A stretch of DNA of 64,000 nucleotides from Gammaproteobacteria bacterium (GTDB lineage: Bacteria; Pseudomonadota; Gammaproteobacteria; Eutrophobiales; Eutrophobiaceae): the NCBI GenBank assembly GCA_012103475.1, contig WLWS01000001.1:310001-374000 (forward strand), read 5' to 3'. Under the pieces are notes generated by a model. The model was not told the DNA's origin and made no database searches. It saw only the letters and a list, made by a program, of their open reading frames with translations. A program made the translations under genes and the position numbers. Shown here piece after piece: positions 27,201 through 34,073 of the stretch. The number at the start of each line of letters is the position of its first letter. Within the stretch, counting starts at the first letter, position 1.

Positions 27201-27890
27201 AGAAAAACCCATTTGCGTATAGAGGGAATCCGGTCTGGATAAACCACCACATAACATGGCATCACGTCGACCGGACTGTAATTCGTCAACAGCGTATTTA
27301 AGCGAATACAGGGAAGAGGCACAGGCCGCATCAAGGGTATAAGAACCACCACCGATGCCGAGCGCTCTGGCGAGAATCCCGGCAGGTAATCCGGCAACGA
27401 AACGATTTAGTTCATTTACTTCCGTATCAGAAGGGTTATTCAGACCAAGCTGTTTTTCAAAAACCGGCAGGATCAGTTCATCGGCAAGCTTTGACGCGGA
27501 ATCACTGGGCAGGGCGATATTGCCGATAACAAGACCCACTTTTTGCAGATCGAGCCTGTCGGTAACGCTGTCCCGCCAGGCCTGCGCAGCCGCGTGCAAA
27601 ATTAGGTGCGACATGGGATCAAGACTGGTCAGTTCATCCTGATCAATATTCAGTCCACTCAAATCTGACTGAAAGTCATCAACAAAGCAGGCTCTTTTCG
27701 AATAGACCTTGTCCGGCTGTGGGCCACCGGCCTCATAGACATCTTCAAGCGGCAGCAACCAACGTCCCGACGGTGGCTCGCGGGCACAGTCACGCGCCGA
27801 CACAATATTCTCCCAGAAGCTCGTCAAATCCTTCGCGCCAGGGAATACGCCGCCGATACCGACAATGGCAATGCTTTGATTCTTATCCAC
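21198..27890 (-). CDS. PfaC/Pfa3-like polyunsaturated fatty acid synthase subunit (KS-CLF-AT-DH-DH)
   Basis: 2230 residues. KS (1-445): catalytic C190 in LDAACASS, H324 in CHGTGT, H363 in SNIGH. Chain-length-factor-like KS (460-830): Cys replaced by Glu (SSEESSG, about 651), so non-condensing. AT-like (about 985-1300): VFPGSGSHFIGMG, then GYCLGE at about 1074 with Cys where Ser is usual. Four hotdog units (about 1450-2230) forming two FabA-like dehydratases: DEPLMLVDRI, HFVDDQVMPG, PFQFLDRI and HFYQDPVWPG. No ACP, KR or ER is visible, so partners must act in trans. The layout resembles Pfa3 of myxobacteria more than Shewanella PfaC. First gene of the operon with oleABCD and a PPTase. Confidence 0.85.
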   Translation of the reverse strand: MDKNQSIAIVGIGGVFPGAKDLTSFWENIVSARDCAREPPSGRWLLPLEDVYEAGGPQPDKVYSKRACFVDDFQSDLSGLNIDQDELTSLDPMSHLILHAAAQAWRDSVTDRLDLQKVGLVIGNIALPSDSASKLADELILPVFEKQLGLNNPSDTEVNELNRFVAGLPAGILARALGIGGGSYTLDAACASSLYSLKYAVDELQSGRRDAMLCGGLSRPDSLYTQMGFSALHAISASGRCSPFDAKGDGLVVGEGAGILVLKRLQDALDDGDDIYATIAGIGLSNDIEGNLMSPDTEGQLRAMRAAYKMAGWQPNEVDLIECHGTGTPVGDGVEFNSLLNLWGESKNSSDCVIGSVKSNIGHLLTAAGAAGLIKVLLAMKQEKLPPTANFESASVELESSPFTVLSEALPWQRRSTIIPRRAAISAFGFGGINAHVLLEQWDGTAASGTSAAVGVEQRSDAIAIVGMDACFGSWKSLTDFRQRVFGFDSAHQAQELKNNWGRTETVKGFAVGEVEIPLGRFRIPPKELKELLPQQLLMLQVAANAIDDAGEAEKLFLKNAGVYIGIGLDLSTTNFHLRWNMLLKARQWSRQLGLDLTEAELRDWVEQLRELSWPAMNANRTMGGLGGIVASRIARAFSVGGPSFTLSSEESSGLRALDTAVGALRRGEISSAIVGAVDLASDIRALAGVDEKHIVGEGAAALILKREQDALRDGDRIYTLIKGVGIADQDELALQRALQEAKTEVDSLGLMMLHGGNPDTSPAAEEAALVQLFKARKNKIPCALSGVNDDIGHTGAAAGMVALVKTSLCLYHRIVPESQLPDSAFSQAEKSSTLFKPKATQYWLRDRDRGPRQALLNSKSTEGNSLIAVLEEAGNQDLEIHTLETANRESLFSLCASNKYELIDAIQRLRALAADVQSGDLSELARQWWQLESTRQDKELALSIISESIDELAALLKKAQSSVDADEAISTDKVFYSPKPRFKDAKLAFVFPGSGSHFIGMGREMSARWPAVLENLDKENQKLATQFATSRFWTKEETRDFSHEDFIFGQVWLGTMVSDVIASFSVKPDAIIGYCLGETVGLFATRTWADRDLMLERMQATPLFTRDLGGSCDAVKQSWGLSQEDRVDWQLGVLDRNADEVREALSGRSRVYLLIINTPNECIIGGERCEVEKLVQDLHCAYHPLEGVTTVHCEVVKPVEKAYRDLHLFETTPPEGVSFYSGIAGSQYGVNTESAADSITRQALETFNYTRLINTAWDDGVRIFIEMGPGASCSRMIGQILGGREHIARSACVNGQSDVGNVLRILAQLNTEGVPLDLSSLYAQPEVVNSYSENEKIAVQVGKHAFIVPLPETDQRKETEMPVDGTQADVLIHPASASQTQGLTEIIEQMAATEVVKAEVEEAFLRVANGINTSLSQAISTQMQLLQSLPGGSSQTTGLASVVTAAQKPAAAFDRDMCMEFAIGSVAKILGPVFSEVDSFPSRVRLPDEPLMLVDRIIKVEGEMASMTQGRVVTEHDVHAGAWYLDAGRIPTCIAVEAGQADLFLSGYLGIDLQTRGLAVYRLLDAEVCFHGPLPKAGQVIHYDIYIDHFFRQGDTWLFRFGFDGSVDGQPLITMRNGCTGFFTQAELDAGRGIVLTTLEQQAQPGKCAADWQSPLAMQKESFSDAQIDALRAGDLAACFGERFAALPLQKPMGLPGGKMTLVHRILSLDPQAGRFGLGMITGEADIHEDDWFITCHFVDDQVMPGTLMYECCLHTLRVYLLRMGWVGEADEFVYEPIIDITSKLKCRGQVLASTKKVEYEISIKEIGYSESDGTPYVIADALMSADGRAIVQMGNMSLRLSGLTKERIESIWTGAEQESAGELKQRVEPLFDYASINAFAVGKPSDAFGDRYKIFDEQRTIARLPGPPFQFLDRIISIRDCEQWQLNAGALIEGQYDVPADAWYFAADRQTHMPFSVLLEISLQPCGWLAAYLGSALTSDIELSFRNLGGQARQLRRVDTGSATLTIKVKMTNVSLSGGMIIQNYDFEVRDQQGVVYAGDTYFGFFSKAALADQVGIREVELYEPSPDEKARATSFGYPEQAPFPDAQMRMVHNIDCFAPDGGPEGLGFIRGSASVNEDAWFFKAHFYQDPVWPGSLGLESFMQLLKVAAMQRWSGDERTEFECMALDQAHNWLYRGQIIPRDEKVTVQACITEVDDEQQILHADGFLSVDGRIIYQMTDFALKMLKS

Positions 27891-28037
27891 TTTTAGACTT
27901 TATTAACGGGGGTTGCAGAGTCTAGCACAAGTGCAGAAGAGGAAAAGTCCGCAAGACCAATAAAACGGGTCTTTGCAGGTCGAAAATCAGCCCGGGCCGC
28001 GATCTGGCACCGGATATTTGCCAAATGCTCAGGCTAA

Positions 28038-28067
28038 TTCATACAATCGGGCCGAGAAGACTATAAT
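28038..28067 (+). promoter_or_regulatory. Probable sigma-70 promoter for the GST gene
   Basis: A perfect -10 hexamer TATAAT lies at 28062-28067, with TTCATA at 28038-28043 (18-base spacer) as a partial -35. It is 32 bases upstream of the GST start, in the divergent region between the synthase operon and the GST gene. The same 209-base gap also holds a small hairpin (AAGACC ... GGTCTT). Confidence 0.5.
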
Positions 28068-28099
28068 CCCACACCCCGCAACTGGCAGAGATTGAAACA

Positions 28100-28735
28100 A
28101 TGATAAAGATTTATGGCTACCCGCAAACTCGCTCACGTCGTCTAACCTGGATGATGGAAGAACTCGAACAAGACTACGAATTCGTCCTGATCGATCTATT
28201 TAACGGTGGTGGTCAAAGCCCGGAATTCCTCGCCATCAACCCGGCCGGAAAAGTACCGGCTATGGCAGATGGCGATTTGCTGCTGACAGAATCGGCAGCC
28301 ATTCTTAATTACCTTGGCGACAAATGGCCAGAGAAACAATTGATCCCCGAACTGGGCACCGCCGCCCGCGGACTTTTTTATCAATGGTCGCATTTCGTCA
28401 TGGCCGAGCTGGAGCAGCCGCTGTGGACACTGGGCAAGCATCGTTTTGCATTACCAGAAGAACAACGTGTACCGGAAATCATGCCTACCGCCAGCTGGGA
28501 GTTTCAAAAAGCCCTGTCTATTCTCGAAACAGGTCTGGGAGACAAGCCCTATATTCTAGGCGACAGTTTTGGCGGTGCCGATATTCTAATCTCTCATACC
28601 TTGATATGGGGCATCAACTTCAAACAGGAAGTGTCTCAACAATCCATACTGGATTATCTCGAACGCTGTCGAGGAAGAGATGCACTGGCACGGGCCATTG
28701 CCCGGGAAGAAGCACTCTTACCTGAAAAAGAATAA
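28100..28735 (+). CDS. Glutathione S-transferase family protein
   Basis: 211 residues. The N-terminal thioredoxin-like domain (IKIYGYPQTRSRRLTWMMEE; then NPAGKVPAMADGD with the cis-Pro; then LTESAAILNYL with the Glu-Ser glutathione contact) and an all-helical C-terminal domain (YILGDSFGGADILISH, the N-capping box) are clear. Conjugation, isomerase or peroxidase activity cannot be told apart. It is divergent from the fatty-acid synthase operon and 29 bases upstream of an SDR gene, with which it probably forms a two-gene transcript. Confidence 0.85.
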   Translation: MIKIYGYPQTRSRRLTWMMEELEQDYEFVLIDLFNGGGQSPEFLAINPAGKVPAMADGDLLLTESAAILNYLGDKWPEKQLIPELGTAARGLFYQWSHFVMAELEQPLWTLGKHRFALPEEQRVPEIMPTASWEFQKALSILETGLGDKPYILGDSFGGADILISHTLIWGINFKQEVSQQSILDYLERCRGRDALARAIAREEALLPEKE

Positions 28736-28764
28736 TCTTAATTATTGAAACTGGAGAGTTAATT

Positions 28765-29514
28765 GTGAGCAAACTAAATAATAAGGTGGCCGTGGTGACC
28801 GGTGCCGCAAGGGGCCTGGGACAGGCAATATGTAAACGTCTCGCTGATGACGGCGCAAAAATTGCGATGGCCGATATTCTCGATTGTGGAGAGACGGCTG
28901 AATTGTGTGGCATAGATGCTGAAAACATAGTCCATCGGCATTGCGATATTACCTCAGCTGAGGACATCGCCGCACTGAAAGCAGAAGTCGACTCCAGACT
29001 CGGTGGCTGCGACATTCTCGTTCATTCTGCCGGTATTTTTCCCAACTGTCCTTTTGAAGATATGACTTTCGAATTCTGGAAGAAAGTCCTTAGTGTCAAT
29101 CTCGATTCCGCTTTTCATTTATGCAAAGCTTTTGTGCCGGGTATGAAAGAAAAAAAATGGGGGCGCATCATCGGTATTTCTTCCAACACCTTTCACGTTG
29201 CACCAGGCACCATGTCTGCCTATGTCGCCAGTAAAGGTGGTCTGATTGGATTACATCGTGTGCTTTCTTCCGAGTATGCCGATTTCGGTATTACCGCCAA
29301 TACCGTAGCGCCCATGCTGACGCGTACCGCAGGAGCGGAAGAGCATTTTGGCAAAGACAATGAGCTCTTTAACATCGTTCTCGACTGGCAGGATATAAAA
29401 CGACCTGCGGAAGCTGCAGACGTAGTCGGAGCCGTGGCATTTCTCGCTTGTGATGATTCCGCTTTCATTACCGGACAGACTATTCCGGTGGATGGCGGTA
29501 CGATCAAACTATAG
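28765..29514 (+). CDS. Short-chain dehydrogenase/reductase
   Basis: 249 residues of classical SDR type. Cofactor motif VTGAARGLGQAI, acidic residue in MADIL favouring NAD, NSAG-equivalent HSAG, catalytic Ser in GISSN and the YVASKG pair. The C-terminal TGQTIPVDGG is typical. The GTG start at 28765 sits behind GGAGAG. Substrate unknown. It ends within six bases of the convergent FMN reductase gene (the stops overlap). Co-transcription with the GST suggests a small detoxification or catabolic unit. Confidence 0.85.
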   Translation: MSKLNNKVAVVTGAARGLGQAICKRLADDGAKIAMADILDCGETAELCGIDAENIVHRHCDITSAEDIAALKAEVDSRLGGCDILVHSAGIFPNCPFEDMTFEFWKKVLSVNLDSAFHLCKAFVPGMKEKKWGRIIGISSNTFHVAPGTMSAYVASKGGLIGLHRVLSSEYADFGITANTVAPMLTRTAGAEEHFGKDNELFNIVLDWQDIKRPAEAADVVGAVAFLACDDSAFITGQTIPVDGGTIKL

Positions 29515-30030
29515 GCTTTGCATGGCACTTAGTAACTCTTGCCTGAGTGCCTCATTTGTCATCTGCCCTTTTTCCATATCAAAATTTTCATGGAAACTGG
29601 GCACGGCCAGAGTGGCTTTTACTTTCCCGTCAAAATAGGAAGCCGATGTTTGTGCCAGTTCCAGTACGGTTGCGCCACCACGCGATCCCGGAGAAGTCGA
29701 TAGCAGCACCATGGGCTTACCCTGCCAGACCTGCTTCTCAATGCGTGAGCACCAGTCAAATATATTTTTGAAAGCCGCGCTGTAAGAACCATTATGCTCG
29801 GCATAGGAAACAACCAGCGCGTCGGCCGCGGCAATGCGTGCAAGAAAATCGGTGGCCAGCTGCGGCTGCCCTGACTCCTGCTCACGGTCGATACTAAAAA
29901 TCGGCATTTCGTAATCATTGATATCGAGTATCTGAACTTCGACATCGCTCAAAAGCGAGCAGGCATAAGTGACGAGGGCCTTGTTGATAGACTGTTTACT
30001 GTTACTGGCTGCAAATGCACATAATTTCAT
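29509..30030 (-). CDS. NADPH-dependent FMN reductase family protein
   Basis: About 173 residues of flavodoxin fold. The N-terminal phosphate-binding loop is FAASNSKQSINKAL; the middle has DALVVSYAEHNGSYSAAFKN (the PEYN-type flavin contact) and LLSTSPGSRGG. It probably reduces FMN or quinones with NAD(P)H. I favour the ATG at 30030 because AGG lies seven bases upstream; an ATGATG at 30054-30057 overlaps the preceding asparaginase-domain gene by four bases and is also possible. It is the last gene of a three-gene minus-strand run with NhaC. Confidence 0.82.
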   Translation of the reverse strand: MKLCAFAASNSKQSINKALVTYACSLLSDVEVQILDINDYEMPIFSIDREQESGQPQLATDFLARIAAADALVVSYAEHNGSYSAAFKNIFDWCSRIEKQVWQGKPMVLLSTSPGSRGGATVLELAQTSASYFDGKVKATLAVPSFHENFDMEKGQMTNEALRQELLSAMQSL

Positions 30031-30053
30031 TTTCTTACCTGTCGTTGTTTTCA

Positions 30054-30542
30054 TCATTGAAGAGTAGTGAACCGGTTCTGCTTAAGATCCTTACACACAT
30101 TGTCATGAGTAAATATCTGTCCGTTCATGGCGATGTAAATATTCGCCGGCAGCGTTTGAACGGCGGCAATAGCACAACCTATATTAAACATGGCATCGCT
30201 GTTTTTAAATAATGCGGGTTGCAGAGCACCGGTCAGTACCACAGTTTTATTCTCAACTGTTGCCAGAGCGGCCGCTGTATGAGTCATGGTGTCGGTACCA
30301 TGAGTAATAATAATCTTATCTTCTTCAGCAGTCTGGACATGCTGCAAAATCAGATCTCTGTCAGAGTCATTCATTTCAAGACTATCCTTTTGCATAAGCG
30401 AACGAACAGAGTAATCCATGTTCAAAGACAGATCGGCTAATACCATTGCAATATTCGGAGGCCCAACTTCGTAGCGACTTTTCGCATCGAAGTAAATCTT
30501 GTCAATCGTGCCACCAACCGTAAAGATTCTAATTTTGAGCAA
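30054..30542 (-). CDS. Short asparaginase-domain protein (N-terminal domain only)
   Basis: 162 residues. It has both active-site signatures of bacterial asparaginases: FTVGGTIDK with the nucleophilic Thr near residue 12, and ITHGTDTMTHTA. Full asparaginases are about 330 residues; the C-terminal domain is absent, and the coding sequence ends naturally four bases into the next gene rather than by an evident truncation. Proteins of this length exist as a distinct group in gammaproteobacteria, so this may be a functional one-domain form. Whether it hydrolyses asparagine is uncertain. Confidence 0.75.
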   Translation of the reverse strand: MLKIRIFTVGGTIDKIYFDAKSRYEVGPPNIAMVLADLSLNMDYSVRSLMQKDSLEMNDSDRDLILQHVQTAEEDKIIITHGTDTMTHTAAALATVENKTVVLTGALQPALFKNSDAMFNIGCAIAAVQTLPANIYIAMNGQIFTHDNVCKDLKQNRFTTLQ

Positions 30543-30565
30543 GCGAGTTCTCCAGTAAAGATTTC

Positions 30566-31918
30566 TTAAAACCAGGCACCCAGGCCAAGGAAAACCAGCG
30601 ACGCCAGTCCTCCAGCGACCAGAGCATAAGGTAGCTGACTCAGGGCATGTTCCATCACACTCAAGCCACTGCTCTGCGCAGACAGCACCGTTGCATCACC
30701 ATAGAAGCAGGTATGGCTACCAAATGAACTTGCTGACAGTAGCGCACCGATCACCAATGGTGTTGGCGTACCAAGTGCTGCAGCCAGTGGCATGATAATA
30801 GGAATCGCAATAGCAAAGACACCCCAGGACGACCCGGTCGCAAAAGAAATAAGAGCCATCGTCCAAAAGGTAATCACAGGCAGGAGCACAGGCGACATCA
30901 GGGGCTGCACCGATTGAATGACAAATTCAGGAAGACCAAGCAGATCGTTTACTGTCTTAAACATAAAAGCGACGACAACAATAGCAAGAGGCGGAATCAT
31001 GATTTTGAAACCTTCCATCACACAATCCAGTGCTTCTTTCATTTTCAACAATTTCATCCAGACAAATACAGGGATGGATAGTGCCAGTGTCGCCATGATG
31101 CCTTTCAGTAAATCAATATCAAAATATATCGAAAATGCGATGAGTGCGATCAGCGGTCCGAGAAAAACCCAGGGATTATTCTGCTGAAGTCCTTCAGGGA
31201 CATCGGCTTCCAGTGCAATCACCGGATTAAGCGCCAACACGCCTTCGGCCGCTTTTGTCTCGGCTTTTCTCATCAGGCCCAGTAAAGGAAAACGCCCGGT
31301 GGCAACCAGCGGCACCAGCAGCAGGGCGATGATCGGATAGACCATAAATGGAATACCTGAAATATACAGACTCATACCCTTCCCGGCTTCAGCAACATCA
31401 GTCGCTTCCAGCACCCCGGCAAAGAATACCGCCCAGGTTGAAATTGGCACCAGCACGCAGGTTGGCGCAGCGGTTGAATCCACTACATAGGAAAGCATGG
31501 CTCTGGATACCTTGAACTTGTCGGTAACCTGCTTCATCGCCGATCCGATCGCAATGGCATTGAGATAGTCGTCGATAAAAATGAGCATGCCCAGAAACCA
31601 GGTGGTCAAGAGGGATTTATTTCGGGTATTGGCGCGTTTCGCCAGACTCAGAGCAAAGGCGTTCGCGCCGCCAGTGCGAATGAGTAGATAAACCAGACTG
31701 CCCATCAGACCGCAGACCATAATTATCCAGCCGACGGTTTCGTCCCGCATCACTTCGAGATTGATCTCAGCAATACTGCCTATAATATTTCCCGGACTAT
31801 GCAGGACAACACCGATAAACACGCCGGCCAGCAGAGCAGCAACAGGACGGTGGCTGATTATCGCCGTTATGATCACCACAACGGTAGGCAGGAGTGTAAT
31901 CAGACCATAATTATCCAT
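30566..31918 (-). CDS. NhaC family Na+/H+ antiporter
   Basis: 450 residues with about 11-12 hydrophobic helices. The segment GGANAFALSLAKRANTRN, the charged-in-membrane FIDDYLNAIAIGSAM and DSTAAPTCVLVPISTWAVFF, and late ATGSSWGVFAIAIPI, SFGSHTCFYGDATVLS are characteristic of the NhaC/YheL family. It would exchange cytoplasmic Na+ or an organic solute for H+ at the inner membrane. It lies 23 bases upstream of the asparaginase-domain gene, so the two may be co-expressed; some family members carry amino or dicarboxylic acids, which would fit that neighbour. Confidence 0.83.
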   Translation of the reverse strand: MDNYGLITLLPTVVVIITAIISHRPVAALLAGVFIGVVLHSPGNIIGSIAEINLEVMRDETVGWIIMVCGLMGSLVYLLIRTGGANAFALSLAKRANTRNKSLLTTWFLGMLIFIDDYLNAIAIGSAMKQVTDKFKVSRAMLSYVVDSTAAPTCVLVPISTWAVFFAGVLEATDVAEAGKGMSLYISGIPFMVYPIIALLLVPLVATGRFPLLGLMRKAETKAAEGVLALNPVIALEADVPEGLQQNNPWVFLGPLIALIAFSIYFDIDLLKGIMATLALSIPVFVWMKLLKMKEALDCVMEGFKIMIPPLAIVVVAFMFKTVNDLLGLPEFVIQSVQPLMSPVLLPVITFWTMALISFATGSSWGVFAIAIPIIMPLAAALGTPTPLVIGALLSASSFGSHTCFYGDATVLSAQSSGLSVMEHALSQLPYALVAGGLASLVFLGLGAWF

Positions 31919-32059
31919 AAGAATTGATTCGATTTTTTATTATTCCGACAGGCCGAAAGCGATTTGGCCCTGCTAGGTGTATTATATTGAAAGCTTCACT
32001 ATTATTTCACACCCCGTTACTTAGTGTTGCGAAATATCCATATCATCAGGTAAAGCACA

Positions 32060-32740
32060 GTGTCAAAACTCAGTATTCTGCTTATCGAAGACAATCAGCT
32101 AATCGCGCAGCAGCTGTGCGAATTTCTTGAGGGTCACAACTGGAATGTAGATTATGCCGACAACGGACGTTTTGGAACCAGTCTTGCTCTGGAAAACGAA
32201 TACGATGTCATATTGCTGGATCTCAACCTTCCTGATGTGGACGGGCTAAGTGTCTGCCGGGAAATAAAAGATAAGGCACAAACCAATACGCCGATACTCA
32301 TGTTGACTGCACGTGATGCCTTTGAAGATAAGGCCCGCGGCTTTGGCGAAGGCGCAGATGATTATGTCACCAAGCCCTTTGAATTACGGGAACTGGAATT
32401 GCGCTGTCAGGCTCTGGCGCGTCGGCAGCAATTACATCTTGGTCAGAGTATCAGCGTCGGTGATCTCGTTATTGAAAAACGCCAACATCAGGCTCATCGT
32501 CAGGGTCAGCCGCTGAAACTGACCGGTATAGGTTTTTCTATTTTGACAATGCTTGCCGAAGCCTACCCGCAACCAGTCAGTCGATCCTCGCTTATACATG
32601 CTCTTTGGGGCGACGAACCTCCTGATACCGACGCGTTACGCAGTCATATATACAGCTTGCGACAGACACTCGATAAACCCTATGAGAAAGCCATGCTGAA
32701 AACCATTACTAATGTGGGTTTTAAACTGGACGCAGACTGA
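32060..32740 (+). CDS. OmpR/PhoB family response regulator
   Basis: 226 residues. The receiver has the acidic pair in IEDN, phospho-acceptor D54 in ILLDLNLPD, the Thr switch LTARD and Lys in VTKPFE. The C-terminal winged helix (about 130-225) includes LKLTGIGFSILTMLAEAYP and RSHIYSLRQTLDKP, closest to QseB/PmrA-like regulators. GTG start at 32060. The stop overlaps the ATG of the partner kinase by one base (TGATG). Targets are not visible; the next gene downstream is a DJ-1-like protein. Confidence 0.9.
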   Translation: MSKLSILLIEDNQLIAQQLCEFLEGHNWNVDYADNGRFGTSLALENEYDVILLDLNLPDVDGLSVCREIKDKAQTNTPILMLTARDAFEDKARGFGEGADDYVTKPFELRELELRCQALARRQQLHLGQSISVGDLVIEKRQHQAHRQGQPLKLTGIGFSILTMLAEAYPQPVSRSSLIHALWGDEPPDTDALRSHIYSLRQTLDKPYEKAMLKTITNVGFKLDAD

Positions 32741-34002
32741 TGACTAAAAGAGCTGGAATATCACGACGTGTTTTTATCGCCTTTGGAGGTTTTACACTAC
32801 TGATCTCACTGATCTATTCATGCATCAGCATTATGGTTGCCTACGCAGTCGAAGATGCCGTATTGGCAAAAATATTGTCACTGGAAGCCGACTATATAAA
32901 AAGCAGTTTTAGCGCTACAGGCAAGCTGGCCGAACCCAGAGTTAATTACATCAGAATCTACGCCTCATCCGATCAGGCGCCTGCTGTCGTTTCTTCTATT
33001 CTCAGAAAGTCTCCCGAACGCAGAGAGATTTTTACCGACACCGGCACTCATTATCATGTTCAGTATGTGAATCTGAATGAAAATCATCGCCCGCTTCTGG
33101 TCGCGGAAGTGACGCCCCTGCTTATTGTCTCAAATATGTCAGTAGACATTTTGATCCTGTTGATCTGCGCACTGCTTACCACCCTGACATTATCCCTGTT
33201 TCTGGCTTATCGAATTTCCCAACGAACCATCAGACCTGTTAAAGATCTAAGCAGCGAATTAATGAATCAACGCATGCTGGATGCTGACATAGCCCTGTCC
33301 CATGTTCACAGCGATCGGGAAATCGCCTATCTGGCTGACACTATCGAACAAAGCCTGAATCAGCTCAGGCAGGCCGTACAGCGAGAGAGTGACTTTAATC
33401 GTGATGTGAGTCATGAACTACGAACACCACTTACTGTAATCAAAAATGTGCTTACGCTCAGCCAAAGCAGAAACTTGACAGCTGATGAGAAGACGCAACT
33501 GGAAGATTCAGCACACAAGCTGGATAAAATACTGAGTACTCTGTTGGCACTGGCACGGGCCGAATCCATCACCAGGGAATCTTTCCCGCTGCGCCCGCTG
33601 ATGGAAGATTGCATTCTTCAGCTCCATGACCTGAGCGAAAAACTCGACTTCCCGATTGAGCTTCAGCTCAATGACAGCTTTCGTGTCGAAGCTAACCAAC
33701 AATTACTTGGTCTGCTCATATCCAACCTGCTCAACAACGCGATGCAGCATGCGAGTAAGCCCGGACTGAGCATTCGTCTGGAGAATAATCAAATACGCTT
33801 CGAAAATCAGGTCGATACAGCACCAGCCGACAATATTACGATCGCAGGCGTCAAACAGAGTGCCAGCTCTGGTATGGGTCAGGGTTTGTATCTGGTCAGC
33901 CGTATTGTCGATGCCCTGAACTGGCAATATGAAATCGCCAGCACAGAGGACCGCTACTGTTTCATTCTGATTCCGACACTTCCCGGACAGCTGGAAAAAT
34001 AA
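32740..34002 (+). CDS. Sensor histidine kinase, QseC/PmrB-like
   Basis: 420 residues. Transmembrane segments near 10-35 and 134-158 flank a periplasmic loop of about 95 residues. A short HAMP-like linker leads to HisKA with H225 (DVSHELRTPLTVIK). The ATPase domain has the N box (NLLNNAMQHAS) and a G2 box (GMGQGLYLVSRI), but the G1 motif DxGxG is not recognisable (ENQVDTAPADNITI instead). Several QseC-type relatives have a weak G1, so activity cannot be excluded. Paired with the regulator by a one-base overlap. Confidence 0.87.
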   Translation: MTKRAGISRRVFIAFGGFTLLISLIYSCISIMVAYAVEDAVLAKILSLEADYIKSSFSATGKLAEPRVNYIRIYASSDQAPAVVSSILRKSPERREIFTDTGTHYHVQYVNLNENHRPLLVAEVTPLLIVSNMSVDILILLICALLTTLTLSLFLAYRISQRTIRPVKDLSSELMNQRMLDADIALSHVHSDREIAYLADTIEQSLNQLRQAVQRESDFNRDVSHELRTPLTVIKNVLTLSQSRNLTADEKTQLEDSAHKLDKILSTLLALARAESITRESFPLRPLMEDCILQLHDLSEKLDFPIELQLNDSFRVEANQQLLGLLISNLLNNAMQHASKPGLSIRLENNQIRFENQVDTAPADNITIAGVKQSASSGMGQGLYLVSRIVDALNWQYEIASTEDRYCFILIPTLPGQLEK

Positions 34003-34073
34003 GCCGGTAATTTCACATCCGTTTTACTTACCGACGATTAATCTGCAGACAAGATTAACGGAGGTAAACAAAA

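Noticed and set aside
22106..27397. Many plus- and minus-strand frames of 60-150 codons within the synthase
   Set aside because: They all lie inside the 2230-residue frame with no independent signals and follow from its low stop-codon density.
21198..27890. Complete self-contained PUFA synthase
   Set aside because: No ACP, KR or ER motif is visible, so the protein cannot make a fatty acid on its own and is reported as a partial KS-CLF-AT-DH-DH synthase.
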